From contig CM064713.1 of assembly GCA_032717465.1 (NCBI GenBank), positions 11,439,916-11,503,915 on the forward strand: 64,000 nt of DNA, given 5' to 3'. Below the pieces are notes generated by a model. The model saw only the letters and a list, made by a program, of their open reading frames with translations, was not told the origin of the DNA and searched no databases. The position numbers were made by a program, and so were the translations under genes. This stretch comes from Coenobita brevimanus. Lineage: Eukaryota; Arthropoda; Malacostraca; Decapoda; Coenobitidae. Positions within the stretch are counted from its first letter, which is position 1. Every line of letters begins with the position of its first letter. Positions 1 to 9,840 of this stretch are shown one piece after another.

Positions 1-5
1 AGAAA

Positions 6-104
6 ATGATTGAGTATCAGGAAAAATTGAAAGATGAGTGGAACGCAGTGAAAGATCAGGAAAATGGCAGCGTGGAGGAGGAACGACAGTTGTTTAACCC
101 CTAA
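6..104 (+). CDS. Possible 3' end of a coding region, cut by the window edge
   Basis: A 32-codon frame (ATG at 6, TAA at 102-104) is open to the left edge. It encodes a charged, Glu/Lys/Gln-rich peptide ending in RQLFNP. The composition would fit the coiled-coil end of a last exon or a transposon protein, but no family is recognisable. The bases just before the ATG are also in frame, so the ATG need not be the start. No polyadenylation signal follows in the next 150 bases. This could be chance; low confidence. Confidence 0.2.
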   Translation: MIEYQEKLKDEWNAVKDQENGSVEEERQLFNP

Positions 105-853
105 AGTACTAATCTCGTCTATCAGGCTTTTTGCGCAATTTTTTAACAGGACGAGCAACACCGATCGTGCAACATCCACAAAAACCTGGCGGCAGCTGGC
201 TCCACCCCAGCTATGATGCAGATGGCTTCTAACCAATCAGAATTAAGTGTTGGACACACCGGAGGGGGGACCCAGGCCCGTATCTAGCCGGTGGGGGGTG
301 TACCCCCACCTCCCTCTTGCCACGTCCCTCTACCCCACTACCTTGTAGCTTCCCTACCTCCCACTGTTCTTACCACCACCACCACTACTTCCACACCCTC
401 CTCATGCATCCCCCCCCTCCCATGTGGATCCCCCTATGACTGGGGTTAGGTATTTTCCCCCTACTCTCCCTCCATGTCCCTGTACTCCATTGGGGCCCTT
501 CCTTTGTGTCTTGTGGGGGTCTCCCATCCCTCCATTCCCATACTACCCCTCCTGGCCTTACCACCTCCCACCCCCACCCCCAACCCCCCCAACCCCACCC
601 CCTACCCTCACCCCCACCCCCTAGCATGCAGTATCTTTGCCTCCCCAGTCTCGAATATTGCGTATTTTTTACACCTTATACCGCGTCCTTGAATCATTAC
701 CTGTAATTTATTCATGTGTTTGCATACAGATATGCACACCACAGTTATTTTATCTGTCTTTATTCGAAACCCACTTGAAAAAGAAATTTTATTTAATGCC
801 GACGCATGCAAACATGTTGGAGCCTTCAAAAACGAAAAGAAACGAAACGAAAA
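105..853. repeat. Non-coding stretch with a C-rich low-complexity tract
   Basis: No gene is visible. From about 290 to 625 the plus strand is strongly C-rich, with runs of CCCCAC, CCCTCC and CCACC and the densest part at 560-625. Frames read through it in either direction are composition artefacts (Pro-rich on plus, Gly/Trp-rich on minus). 626-853 is ordinary AT-richer sequence. Confidence 0.6.
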
Positions 854-1253
854 CTAGCTAGATTTGAGAGCTCGGAGGGAAGGGGAGGAGGGAGGGGAAA
901 GGGGGGAGGGGAGATTAGGCGAGGGGAGGGAAGGGAAGGGAGGAAAGAGGAGGGGAGGGAAGGGAAGGGGAGGGAGGGGACTGGATGTATGGGGAGGGGA
1001 GAGGAGGGGAGGATAATTTTTACTATTTATCATGTTTTTATTAGGGGGTTCATGACCATTTTCCCTAGCTAGATTTGACAGCTCGGCGGGGGAAAAGGGG
1101 GGAGGGGAAGTTAGGCGAGGGGAGGGGAGGAAAGAGGAGGGGAGGGAAGGGAAGGGAAGGGGAGGGAGGGGATTGGAGGCATGGGGAGGGGAGAGGAGGG
1201 GAAGTTAGTTTTTACTAATTATCATATTTATTGGGGGGTTTGTCACTATTTAA
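854..1253. repeat. Two tandem copies of a G/A-rich unit of about 200 bp
   Basis: The unit starts with CTAGCTAGATTTGA at 854 and again at 1065. Each copy then has an almost pure purine tract of GGGGA/GGGAA motifs (about 870-1012 and 1082-1206), a conserved TGGGGAGGGGAGAGGAGGGG block and an AT-rich end with TTTTTACTA. The two units (211 and 189 bp) differ by small indels in the purine tract, so this is a diverged direct duplication. Such G-runs could form quadruplex or triplex structures (inference). Confidence 0.75.
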
Positions 1254-1570
1254 TTTTTTTCTATGCACATTACAATGCTTTATAACATCTGTACACAACA
1301 AAAGAAATGACTTTGGTGATTTTTGTACATATTTTTGTGAAGAAAACAGGTGCGAGCGGCGTATTTTCTTTCTCTCTGGGGCCGTGACGGGTAACTATTA
1401 TAAACTTTGACAGGCCATAGCTTGGTAACTATTGGGTCTAGGAGGGTGGGGTTTTCGTTTTCAGGTGTGTAAATTGAAGCTCTACAAATCGGGCATAAAA
1501 CTTTTAACCTTTGAGAAAGTTGAAAAATAGGCCTGATTTTGCGTCCTGGGGGACAGTCGAGGCTCGAGAA
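1254..1570. other. Unassigned spacer before LINE-c
   Basis: 317 bases without a supported gene or repeat. The minus-strand frame that covers it has no recognisable domain. The boundary with the LINE-c copy is set only by where similarity to the LINE-a linker region begins, so part of this stretch may be undetected LINE sequence. Confidence 0.4.
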
Positions 1571-3345
1571 TTGCATACCCTAGGGATTAAGAGTGCTGTG
1601 GTGGGGCATGCGGAAGAGGTGTGTGGTGTGAAACATGTGGGTGGTGGTGTAAGAAAAGGAAGTGAATGGTGGTGCGAGGAAGTAAGCATGGCTGTGGCTG
1701 AGAAGAGACGTGCATATGAAGTGTGGCTGCAGGGGAAGGATGAGGTGTCATATGAGAGGTATAAGGAAAAGAAGAATAGGGCGAGAAGGGCTGTGCGTGA
1801 TGCTAAAGTAGCAGCAGATGAGAAGTGGGGTTGGAAGTTGACAGAATTTTCAACAGAATAAGAAAATGTTGTGGAAGGAGGTGAAAATGGTGCGAAAGGG
1901 AGAGTCTGGGAAGAGAGAGTAAAAGCAGAGGATGGAAGGATGTTAATTGAAATGGATGCAGTAAGGAAGAGATGGGCAGAGTATTTTGAAAGATTGTTAA
2001 ATGTAGAGGAGGAAAGGGTGGCTGAGACTGGCGGATGGAAGGGTGCAAGGAATAAATGTGTTGGGAGAGTTGGATGATTCATTGATCACAATGAAAAAAG
2101 GGAAAGCTCCAGGTATGGATTGGTGTGCTGTGGAATGCCTGAAAGGTGGTGAAGCAACTATTGTTGACTGGTTAGTAAGACTGTTGAATGTGTGCTTTGT
2201 GAAAGGTATGGTGCCAATTGACTGGGCAAGTGCTTGTGTGGTCCCACTGTATAAAGGTAAGGGTGATAAGTATGAATGTACTAGCTTTAGGGGTATAAGT
2301 CTGTTGAGTGTTGTAGGTAAGGTGTATGGTAGAGTGTTAAGTAAGAGAGTTAGAGAGAGTACAAAGGGAGTGACTGGTGATGAGCAGTGTGGCTTTAGGA
2401 GAGGGATGGGATGCGTGGATCAGGTGTTTGCTGTGAGACAAGTGTGTGAAAAGTATTTAGTGAAAGGCAAGGATGTGTTTTGGGCATTCATGGATTTAGA
2501 GAAAGCGTATGATAGAACTGATAGGGAGGCTTTGTGGACTGTTTTAAGATTGTATGGACTTGTTGGTAGGTTACTAAAAGGGGTGAAAAGTTTCTATGTA
2601 AATAGTAGAGCGTGTGTATGAGTGGGAAATACTGTGAGTGATTGGTTTCCCGTGAGAGTGGGGCTGCGGCAGGGATGTGTGATGTCCCCTTGGTTGTTTA
2701 ATATTTATATGGATGGTGTTGTAAGGTAGGTGAATGCAAGAGTTTTAGGTGGAGATCTGAGTCTGGTGAATGTTGATGGTAGAGAGTGGAATCTGAAGCA
2801 GGTGCTGTTTGCAGATGATACTGCACTGGTGGCTGATTCAGAGGAGAGATTGAGACAGTTGGTAGAGGAGTTTGGAAGGGTGTGTGAAGGGAGGAAATTG
2901 AAAGTTAATGTGAATAAGAGTAAAGTGATGAAATGTACAAGGTCGGTAGATGGTAGGAGGATGAATATAGTTTTGAATGGCGAGTTGCTTGAGGAGGTAG
3001 AGTGTTTTAAGTATTTAGGGTCACATGTTGTGTGGATGGAAGGATAGATGCAGAAGTCAAGTTTAGAATGAATGAAGTATGAAAGGTGCTGGGAGGAATG
3101 AAAAAAGTGTTTAGATGTCGTTTGCTTAGAATGGATGTAAAGCGAAGGCTGTATGAGGGTGTTGTGGTACCGAGTGCATTGTATGGGGCTGAAACATGGA
3201 ATATGGGTATAGCAGAGAGGAAAAGTTTGAATGCAGTGGAGATGAGGTGTCTGAGGAGAATGTGCGGAGTGACACGTATGAATCGAGTGAGATATGATGA
3301 AGTGCAAAGGAGAACTGAAGATGGTTGATCGAGTTGACCCGAGGG
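1571..3345 (+). pseudogene. LINE-c reverse transcriptase, broken
   Basis: The remnant of the LINE polyprotein that would nick the target and reverse-transcribe the element RNA. 1571-1858 matches the linker of LINE-a (WWCEEVSMAV against WWNDEVKRAV). From 2043 the RT reads in one frame to about 3047: GKAPGMD, FRGISLLSVVGK, palm motif A AFMDLEKAYD (about 2487-2516), RQGCVMSPWLFNIYMDG (about 2668-2718) and the catalytic FADD at 2808-2819. In-frame stops interrupt it at 2619-2621 (TGA) and 2727-2729 (TAG). A frameshift near 3050 moves the C-terminal GAETWN/LRRMCG region to another frame (3086-3328). The RT palm aspartates survive, but the protein cannot be made in one piece. Confidence 0.85.
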
Positions 3346-3864
3346 TGTTGCGATGGTTTGGGCATATGGAGAGAATGGATAATGAGCAATTGGTGAAGAC
3401 GATAATTAGATCTGATGTGAGAGTTGTAAGGCTGAGAGGGAAACCACGAATAGGATGGACAGTGTGAAGAGAGCGTTGGATGAGAGAGGGATGTCTGTTG
3501 AGCAAGGAAGAGTGGTTGTGCGTGACAGAAATAAGTGGAGAGAAATTGTGAATGAATAAATGATGACACAGCCCTCAGGGGATGTCTCCCGCATTTGGTC
3601 TGATCAGCTAATCAGGTCAGGTGCGGGTAAGGAGATGGGTCTATTTTGAAGTGGTAGGGGTAAACCTGCTCTACTGTCGGGCCGTGCTGCGGATGTCACT
3701 GATTGCACTGCGCAGTCGATTCTTGTGCGGTGTGGTGTGGAGAGGAACTCTCCCTTCTCCCCTTTGGGGCTAAGATGCAAATGATTGTGTTTGAGTGGAT
3801 GGGTAAATTGGGAGTGTGTCGTCCTGTCTCGGCTACCTCCCTTTCCTTGGGGGAAACAGTCTTG

Positions 3865-3867
<3 letters not shown>
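1571..3867 (+). mobile_element. LINE-c: 5'-truncated non-LTR retrotransposon, RTE-like
   Basis: A non-LTR retrotransposon copy without endonuclease. It begins in the linker between endonuclease and RT, carries the whole RT and C-terminal region in broken frames, and has a 3' UTR at about 3570-3867. The same 3' UTR recurs at 50284-50471 and, inverted, at 58508-58780, which defines the family end. The copy stops exactly at a (TA)n tract. The C-terminal AETWNMG...LRRMCGV and LRWFGH-type motifs resemble RTE-group proteins; assignment to RTE is tentative. Protein similarity to LINE-a (39738-43255) is clear along its length. Confidence 0.85.

Positions 3868-3899
<32 letters not shown>
3868..3899. 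repeat. (TA)n microsatellite
   Basis: About 16 TA units. It joins the 3' end of LINE-c (plus strand, left) to the 3' end of a LINE-a copy (minus strand, right), so two LINE tails face each other across it. Confidence 0.95.
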
Positions 3900-3900
<1 letters not shown>

Positions 3901-4204
3901 GGTGCCTGTATATATTGCCAGACGCCTCAATCCCGTTCGGGGTAGCCACAAACAAATCGCCTCCACGTCGCCCTGTCCCCCGCCATTTCACTGCCCCGCT
4001 TCCAACTCACACCCCCATCTCTCATATACCTCTCCACCCCATCCCTCCATCTCATCCTCGGCCTCGCCCTCCCTCTTCCCCCCTCCACCTCACTCACATA
4101 CACTCTCTTCGTCAGTCTTTCACCCTCCATCCTCTCCACATGGCCAAACCACCTCAGTATGTTCCTCCTTACACATCCTATCACATCCACATCCACACCT
4201 GCTC
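3900..4204 (-). mobile_element. LINE-a 3'-end fragment, minus strand
   Basis: An open frame (4196-3927) encodes the C-terminal tail of a LINE-a protein: ILRWFGHVERMEGERLTKRVY, an RGRARPRMRW basic stretch, and an end at GYPERD followed by a stop. The same tail, interrupted by a SINE, closes the LINE-a copy at 42650-43255. The 3' UTR is short and enters (TA)n at 3899. Everything upstream of the WFGH motif is missing, and the fragment abuts the foldback element at about 4205. Confidence 0.8.
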
Positions 4205-5020
4205 TGGCTGGATTGGCTGACCGGTGGTTCGATGGGTGGGAGGATGGGGTAAAATAGTTTCACTGAAAAAACCGAGGCAGAAATACGTTAAAAAAAAAAA
4301 CAGGTAAAATGATTGCACTGCCTGTCAATTTTGTCCATAATACTGATCATGTGACCTTGGACTAATTTGTAATTATAATATTGACAACATGGAACTGTAA
4401 ATAAATACGGTACTGACTGTGTGAAAGAGTTTTATAATCAAACAACATTCTTAAGGTTAATTGCAACCGATATAATTTAAAGTGATACCTATACCAACCA
4501 AATCGGTAATAACTCTCACTTCAACGATGGACTCTTACATCCATTTATTTGATTTGATCTGAACAGTCCTGTTAAGCAACACATACGATTAAATGGATGA
4601 AAAGAACGATTACTAGAGGTGTATATACATTGAAACGTTAGTACAGAAATAAATAGCTAAAAATAATCTTTCCACGCACTGAGATAAGAAAAAAATAATA
4701 ATAATAACTTATTCCTGAATTCCGTCACACGATTCCCCTCGTCATGGGGAAGTCATAGGAAAGCTCCTACTACATGAAATTTAACTTCAGCACAGTATTC
4801 CTGGACATTTCTTGTTTTTCAGTAATTATTTTTTGCATTATTCAATTGTGAGCTCACAATTAATTGTTCTGTGCACCTTTCCCCATGAAACTCACGCTCC
4901 TACCATTGCTGACTCCACCCCTTTCTAAGCAAAGATTTAGACGCCATCTCTTGACTGAGAAATTTCTTAATTCCGAGGACTTTAGTCGTAGACTGTACTA
5001 TGGGTCACAAATGTATCAGT
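4205..5020 (+). repeat. Left arm of the foldback element
   Basis: This arm runs from about CTGGATTGGCTGACC to GGGTCACAAATGTATCAGTG. The best conserved part is the inner 4889-5020 (CTCACGCTCC...TATCAGTG), paired with 5250-5385. The outer part pairs with sequence that now lies beyond the LTR-A insertion, at 11484-11985. There is no gene in it; the short frame at 4864-5064 is a by-product. Confidence 0.8.
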
Positions 5021-5249
5021 GCACAATATGCATTAAACAATTGGGAACACAGAAAGGTCACTGAAATATTAGTGTCTGACACGTTGGTAGCCCTGACGTC
5101 GGGAGGTGTCATATATCGGTAACAAGCAATATCTTCTTGTGAACATATAACAAATGTTATATTTATATAAACAGACATTGTTAATACACAATGAGGCTGG
5201 TAATGTACAGCAATTGTTCGAATGTTTTTGGTAGGCATCAGACCCCCGA

Positions 5250-5621
5250 TACACTGATACTTTTGTGACCCATAGTACAATCTAGGACTAAAGTTCTCGG
5301 GATCAGGAAGTTTGTAAATCAAGAGATGGCATTTATATCTTTGCTTAGAAAGGGGTGGAATTAGCAAGTGGGAGGAGCGTGAGTGTGGTGTGGAAGGGTG
5401 GCGGAGAGTCAGTAGGTGGAGAGTTCGGGCTCGTTTTCATTGGTTCAAACTTGTATGTAGACCAAGGTATGAAGCTGAATATTACTGAGACGAGTGTCGG
5501 TGCATATAAAAGTTTATATAGAACTCGCAGTTGAATAAAGTGAAATATAAGTACGTAATAATAAGTTATGCCCAGGAAAAGGGTAATGAAGTTAAATTTC
5601 GTATGGCAGGAGCTTTCCCAT
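5250..5621 (-). repeat. Right arm of the foldback element, inner part
   Basis: Reverse complement of about 4745-5020. It ends at the LTR-A target site; its last bases, AGCTTTCCCAT, correspond to ATAGGAAAGCT near 4757-4767 in the left arm. A TATAAAA motif at about 5506-5512 is specific to this arm, but there is no evidence that it drives transcription. Confidence 0.8.
5617..5621. repeat. Target-site duplication CCCAT (left)
   Basis: The five bases directly before the 5' LTR are CCCAT. The five bases directly after the 3' LTR (11479-11483) are also CCCAT. A perfect 5-bp duplication is expected for Gypsy-type integration. Confidence 0.9.
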
Positions 5622-6684
5622 TGTCACGAATCAATTCGCGACATTTCCTTTTTGTGAGAAGCCACGAACTATTAGTGGAAAACTCACTGTGTATCGCTCA
5701 GTTAACCGTTTCTCTCTCCATTCCGGGGTATACTTTTCAAATAATTCGTCACCGTTTTCAAAAAGTGACCGATTTAATGCACGTCACTAAGTGCGCTACT
5801 GAGCGATACAATTATTTCTTTATCGTTTGCCTCTGCTTCATTCAACCGTTAGCCACGCCTTCTTCCGGTGGCCTGTGCGTACTGCTTATGCATTATTTGA
5901 ATTCAGTTTAGTGTTTGCTGTGACGGAGACAGGACCTGTGCAGCAGTGCGAGAGGTCAGCTAGTACCCAAACTCCACTTACAGTTTCTCCAAGCTCCCAC
6001 CTTTAGTTCTCCAGCTTTGGGTGATACACCGCATTCATTGACTAGTATTTCCTTTGTGTATTTTGTAGTCTTAAGAGTTTAGTTAAGGTGTTTTTCCTAG
6101 GCGTAAGTATTTAGCTTCTGTGTGAGTGAGCGAGTGCGTCTCATTTAATTTGATTTGAAATGTAATGTTAAATTTGTTTTTGTAATTAATAAATTTAACA
6201 GTTCTATTTCTTGAGCTTAATGTAGAGTAAAAATCTTGTTTCATTTCTCCATAATTAAGCTTATTTTCCATATAGCTCCTAGCTTGCATAAACGTTTGCT
6301 TTCATAACTGGTACTTAGACCAGTCTTGTTGTATTAACTTAAAATCCGTTGTGCCAGGAGTTAATGCATCAGCAAGAACCTGATGTTATTATTATTAGTA
6401 TTAGTTATTTATTGTCAGGGGTGATGTAACTTTCTCCAGAGGCTAACAGTACAGTAATTCAGCAATTGTGAGTAATTAGTCTCTGCTGTGTACTGTTGAG
6501 AAAGTTTATAAATTCTCGTTCTTAGAGAATCGTGCACAAGCCAGCGTAAAGTAATCGTTGCTTGATGTAGCAAGACAATCATTGTCTCTGCGCTTCAATA
6601 TTATTGAATATAAATATCAATTTAAATAATATTTAACCATTTATATCAAAATTTACCCTGATATTATAAAAAACCCCCGTGACA
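5622..6684 (+). repeat. LTR-A 5' long terminal repeat
   Basis: 1063 bp, TGTCACGAATC...CCCCCGTGACA, with 6-bp terminal inverted repeats TGTCAC/GTGACA. It is matched by 10418-11478 in this element and by the solo LTR 54596-55654 on the other strand. The frame at 5531-5911, which crosses its left end, is not a gene. Confidence 0.93.
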
Positions 6685-6705
6685 ATTGGCGACCTCATTC
6701 CAGGA
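6685..6705 (+). promoter_or_regulatory. LTR-A primer-binding site candidate
   Basis: Immediately after the 5' LTR the sequence reads ATTGGCGACCTCATTCC. TGGCGACC is complementary to a tRNA 3' end GGTCGCCA, as in some tRNA-Arg-primed Gypsy elements; the tRNA identity is inferred. The same GCGACCTCAT core occurs at the matching position in LTR-B, near 38900-38915 on the minus strand. Confidence 0.65.
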
Positions 6706-7095
6706 TATTAACTCCTAGCTCTAAAGCTATTCACGAGATAGTGCTCACTCATTCATATTTAGGTATTTATCATTAAAGTTTATAGGCACAAGCTTACTGG
6801 TGTTTACCCTTAATTTAGCAAGTGAATTTTGCTTTATTAATCAATAGAATACTTAACTCTAGTTTATTTTTGGTAACGCCAGACAATTTTATTCGCTTCT
6901 GGGAAGTCGGCGTACCCATTGTGTTTATTATTGAGTCTTCCCAGTCATTTACATTTTTGATTTATTCTTTGCCAGTTAACTGGATAAGACTGGTCACCAC
7001 TAGCTTGTGTCTGTACTCTTTACTTGTGTTTATTAGTATTCGTCGCTAAGCAGTCAGTACTCAATTTCGGTTACTTAGTAAATTGAGCTAGCATC

Positions 7096-7650
7096 ATGGC
7101 TACAGCTGTATATGTACAGGAAGCCAAAGATATTGGTCTCACAGACCCAGAGAAAATACAGAGTTACGTTCTCTCACGGTTCAATTACGAGCAAGAACGT
7201 GAGAAAGATGCTCGTGAAGAGCGTAGGATTCAGCGAATGCGAGCGAGAACAGCGCGAATACGAGCGAGAACAGCGTGAGGAACGTGAAAGAGAGCGTGCT
7301 TATGAACAAGAGCAGCGTGAGAAACAGCGCGAATACGAGCAGAAACAACGCGAGCTCGAGTTAGAAAAAGAGCGAGAACAGCGCGAATACGAGCGTGAAC
7401 AACGAGACAGAGAACGAGAACACGAACGTGCCGAAGCGAGAAGCACGCGAGAGACATGAACTTGAAGTGCTGAAGCTCAAGCGAGATTCCTTGGCTTCAG
7501 ACACGTCTGGTGCAGTTGGTCCAAGCTCCACGAGCGTTCCCCCTGCACATGTCCTGGCGACCCCACGCATCAAGCTTCCTTCATACAAGGAAAGCGGCGA
7601 ATCGAGCCGTACATAGCTCGTTTTGAGGACATGGCAGACTTATATCAACT
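7096..7650 (+). pseudogene. LTR-A gag, N-terminal coiled-coil part, frameshifted
   Basis: The likely gag start is the ATG at 7096 (MATAVYVQEAKDIGLTDPEK), followed by a long Glu/Arg/Gln-rich coiled-coil with repeats of EREQREYEREQ type (about 7185-7450) and a Ser/Pro linker (SSTSVPPAHV). Reading changes frame three times, near 7230, 7440 and 7590, before joining the downstream frame at FEDMADLYQLDEAA. The repeats have near-identical DNA units (CGCGAATACGAGCG), so the breaks could come from slippage, decay or sequence error. A charged coiled-coil ahead of the capsid part is also seen in LTR-B gag. Confidence 0.75.
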
Positions 7651-9442
7651 GGATGAGGCAGCTAAGCGGCTTCAGTTTCTTAGCCTATTTGAGGGCCCTG
7701 CCCTCGATATTCTCCACAGAATTCGTGGAGACAATCTCACATATGAGATGATGAAAGCTGCACTCATTAAGGCGTATGGTCTCACAGTAGACGACGCCAA
7801 AGTTCAGTTCATGCGAGCTCGTCTCCAAGACAAGGAGACAGCTGTTCAGTTCCTTGATCGTCTCACAGCTTACTTAAATGAGTGGATGGAGAAAGATGAA
7901 ACTCCTTCCACGCGTGAGGGGATAATTGACCTTATGCTGCGTACACAGCTAGAGAGGTCGTGGCCTGCTGAGCTCATAGCACAGCTTAAGATCTGCCAGG
8001 TGAAAGATGCCAGCCAAATGGCAGAGAAGGCTGACGCATTCTTTACTGCATACGGGTATCAAGCTCGTAAGCAAAACACCTGGAGCAGAAAAGATACTGC
8101 CAATGGGAAGCCGTCTCAGACTGAATCCCAGCACCAAGGCCGTTCTCAGAATAATGGCCAAGGTCCAAAACCGCAGTGGAAGGACCAGGGGCAAAACACT
8201 CAGAAACCTGAGTGGAAGAGGTACAACAAGTACCCTAACCAGCAGCAGTATCAGCCACGTAACCGACCGTCGGGACAAACTTTTTCACCACCAGCTCAAA
8301 AGAGGCAGGAAGCGAATGCAGCCTTCATTCCTCAGCAGCAGCCTGGTGGTCACGTCCCTACCAGTGTGGGTACTTCCCCACAGTTCACTAGTCCTACAGT
8401 GACAGTGAACCCCCCTCCACAGATGGCCAATGTTCCATCTTATAACTCACAAGGCACAATGTTTGCCACATCAATTCAGCAGCCTCATGAGTGGCTAGCT
8501 GCTTCCTCCACAGGCCCTCCCACAGGTGACAGTACCTTCCTTGTTCAGCAAGGGTTTGTGGGAGGCATTCCTGTGAAGGTCCTGAGAGACAATGGTTCCT
8601 CAGGTTGCTCTGTTAAACAGAGTTTGGTTCGGCCTGAGCAGTATACAGGTCGACAGATCCATGCAAAGCTTATTGATGGATCAGTGAGATTGTTCCCTGA
8701 GGCATGTATCCAGGTGGCATCTCCATTTTATACTGGTACGACACTTGCAGTTGTCATGCCAGAGCCTCTATTTGACTGTATAGTAGGCAATATTAATGGA
8801 GTCAAGGATAGTTGCTCCGATGACGCTACTCAGACTTCGGCTGCTGCGGTAACACGAGCCATGACTGAGGCTCCAGACTGTGTCACCCCAGTGATCATTG
8901 AATCGCCGCAAGATCTGATGTGTAGTCAACTTGTTGTACAAGAACAACATTCTGACCCGACACTTGCTGCCGTGTGGAACAAACAAAAGGGTCGAGTGAT
9001 AAAGTATTCACGGGGAGGTCGAGCCAAGTTCCTTCGTAAACAAGGACGGCTCTACCGTGAGTCACGAACACCCGAGGGCGAGGTTCGACTGCAGTTTGTC
9101 GTTCCCGCCAAGTACCGCCTAGCAGTGTTACAATGGGGTCATTGTTCAGCCTCAGGAGGTCACATGGGCAAAAGGAAGACCCAGGGCCGTATCCGAGCTG
9201 ACTTTTTCTGGCCAGGGATGGGACGGGACATAGATAGTTTTGTCCGTTCTTGCACTGTGTGCCAAAGTATCACCACTAATCAAGGACATGCCCTTCCTGT
9301 GCCATTTGTAACTACACCTGTAATCTCTGAGTCAGTTGAGAGACAGGGTAGTGGTGAAGTGGGTGCAGACCTGACGTCTCACCCATTGGCCCCACAGGAC
9401 ACATTATGTCCGGGGCCTGTACATACATATTATGTACCGTAA
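7595..9442 (+). CDS. LTR-A gag capsid, protease-like and integrase zinc-finger polyprotein
   Basis: A long open frame (about 600 codons; the ATG at 7631 is internal, and homology begins slightly upstream). Order: a capsid-like helical region (about residues 1-140 from 7631, LFEGPALDILHRIRG...), a Gln/Asn/Pro-rich linker without a clear CCHC knuckle, a retropepsin-like segment (GGIPVKVLRDNGSSGCSV, with DNG where DTG/DSG is usual), and an integrase HHCC domain (HCSASGGH...CTVC, about 9139-9265). The frame ends soon after the zinc finger, without the DDE core. PR is followed directly by IN, as in LTR-B, which supports an IN-before-RT ancestor. The DNG substitution may impair the protease. Confidence 0.8.
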   Translation, partial: RRIEPYIARFEDMADLYQLDEAAKRLQFLSLFEGPALDILHRIRGDNLTYEMMKAALIKAYGLTVDDAKVQFMRARLQDKETAVQFLDRLTAYLNEWMEKDETPSTREGIIDLMLRTQLERSWPAELIAQLKICQVKDASQMAEKADAFFTAYGYQARKQNTWSRKDTANGKPSQTESQHQGRSQNNGQGPKPQWKDQGQNTQKPEWKRYNKYPNQQQYQPRNRPSGQTFSPPAQKRQEANAAFIPQQQPGGHVPTSVGTSPQFTSPTVTVNPPPQMANVPSYNSQGTMFATSIQQPHEWLAASSTGPPTGDSTFLVQQGFVGGIPVKVLRDNGSSGCSVKQSLVRPEQYTGRQIHAKLIDGSVRLFPEACIQVASPFYTGTTLAVVMPEPLFDCIVGNINGVKDSCSDDATQTSAAAVTRAMTEAPDCVTPVIIESPQDLMCSQLVVQEQHSDPTLAAVWNKQKGRVIKYSRGGRAKFLRKQGRLYRESRTPEGEVRLQFVVPAKYRLAVLQWGHCSASGGHMGKRKTQGRIRADFFWPGMGRDIDSFVRSCTVCQSITTNQGHALPVPFVTTPVISESVERQGSGEVGADLTSHPLAPQDTLCPGPVHTYYVP

Positions 9443-9840
9443 GTTAAGGGGGAAGTTGAGAGGCGACTTGAGGCTATGGAAGACCCAAGTTTGCATAAGG
9501 ATTCTCAGCTTCCCGGTACTAATATATGTACCGTAGGTTAAGGGGAAAGTTGAGTGGCGACTTGAGGCTATGGAAGACCCAAGTTTGCACAAGGATTCTC
9601 AGCTTCCCGGTACTAATAGAAGTACTGTAGGTTAAGGGGGAAGTTCGAGAGAGAACTCCGCAGAGGCGACTTGAGGCTATGGAAGACCCAAGTTTGCACA
9701 AGGATTCTCAGCTTCCCGATATTAATATAAGTACTGTAGGTTAAGGCACAGGTTGAGGACCCGTGTGCGGTTCGAGGCTATGGAAGACCCGAGTTTGCAC
9801 AGGGATTCTCAACTGGCCGACCATAATCGTGTGCTATAAT
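9433..9840 (+). repeat. Four tandem copies of a 94-110-bp unit inside LTR-A
   Basis: Units start at about 9434, 9530, 9625 and 9734 with TACYGTARGTTAAGG. They share GAGGCTATGGAAGACCC and GATTCTCAGCTTCCC. The third and fourth carry extra inserts, and the last is the most diverged. The array begins just past the truncated coding frame, at the point where the integrase core would be expected. Confidence 0.88.

Noticed and set aside
385..692. Pro-rich and Gly/Trp-rich frames on both strands
   Set aside because: Composition artefacts of the C-rich tract.
1504..2082. Ser/Leu-rich minus-strand frame of 192 codons
   Set aside because: Antisense shadow of the LINE-c coding region; similar shadows occur at 2705-3569 and 40075-41276.
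4864..5367. Two small similar proteins encoded on opposite strands (PLSKQR...LYYGSQ)
   Set aside because: Their similarity is explained by the inverted repeat of the foldback element; substitutions are not concentrated at third codon positions as far as I can judge.
5531..5911. 126-codon frame crossing the foldback/LTR-A boundary
   Set aside because: Its N-terminal part lies outside the LTR and its C-terminal part recurs in every LTR; no coding signature.
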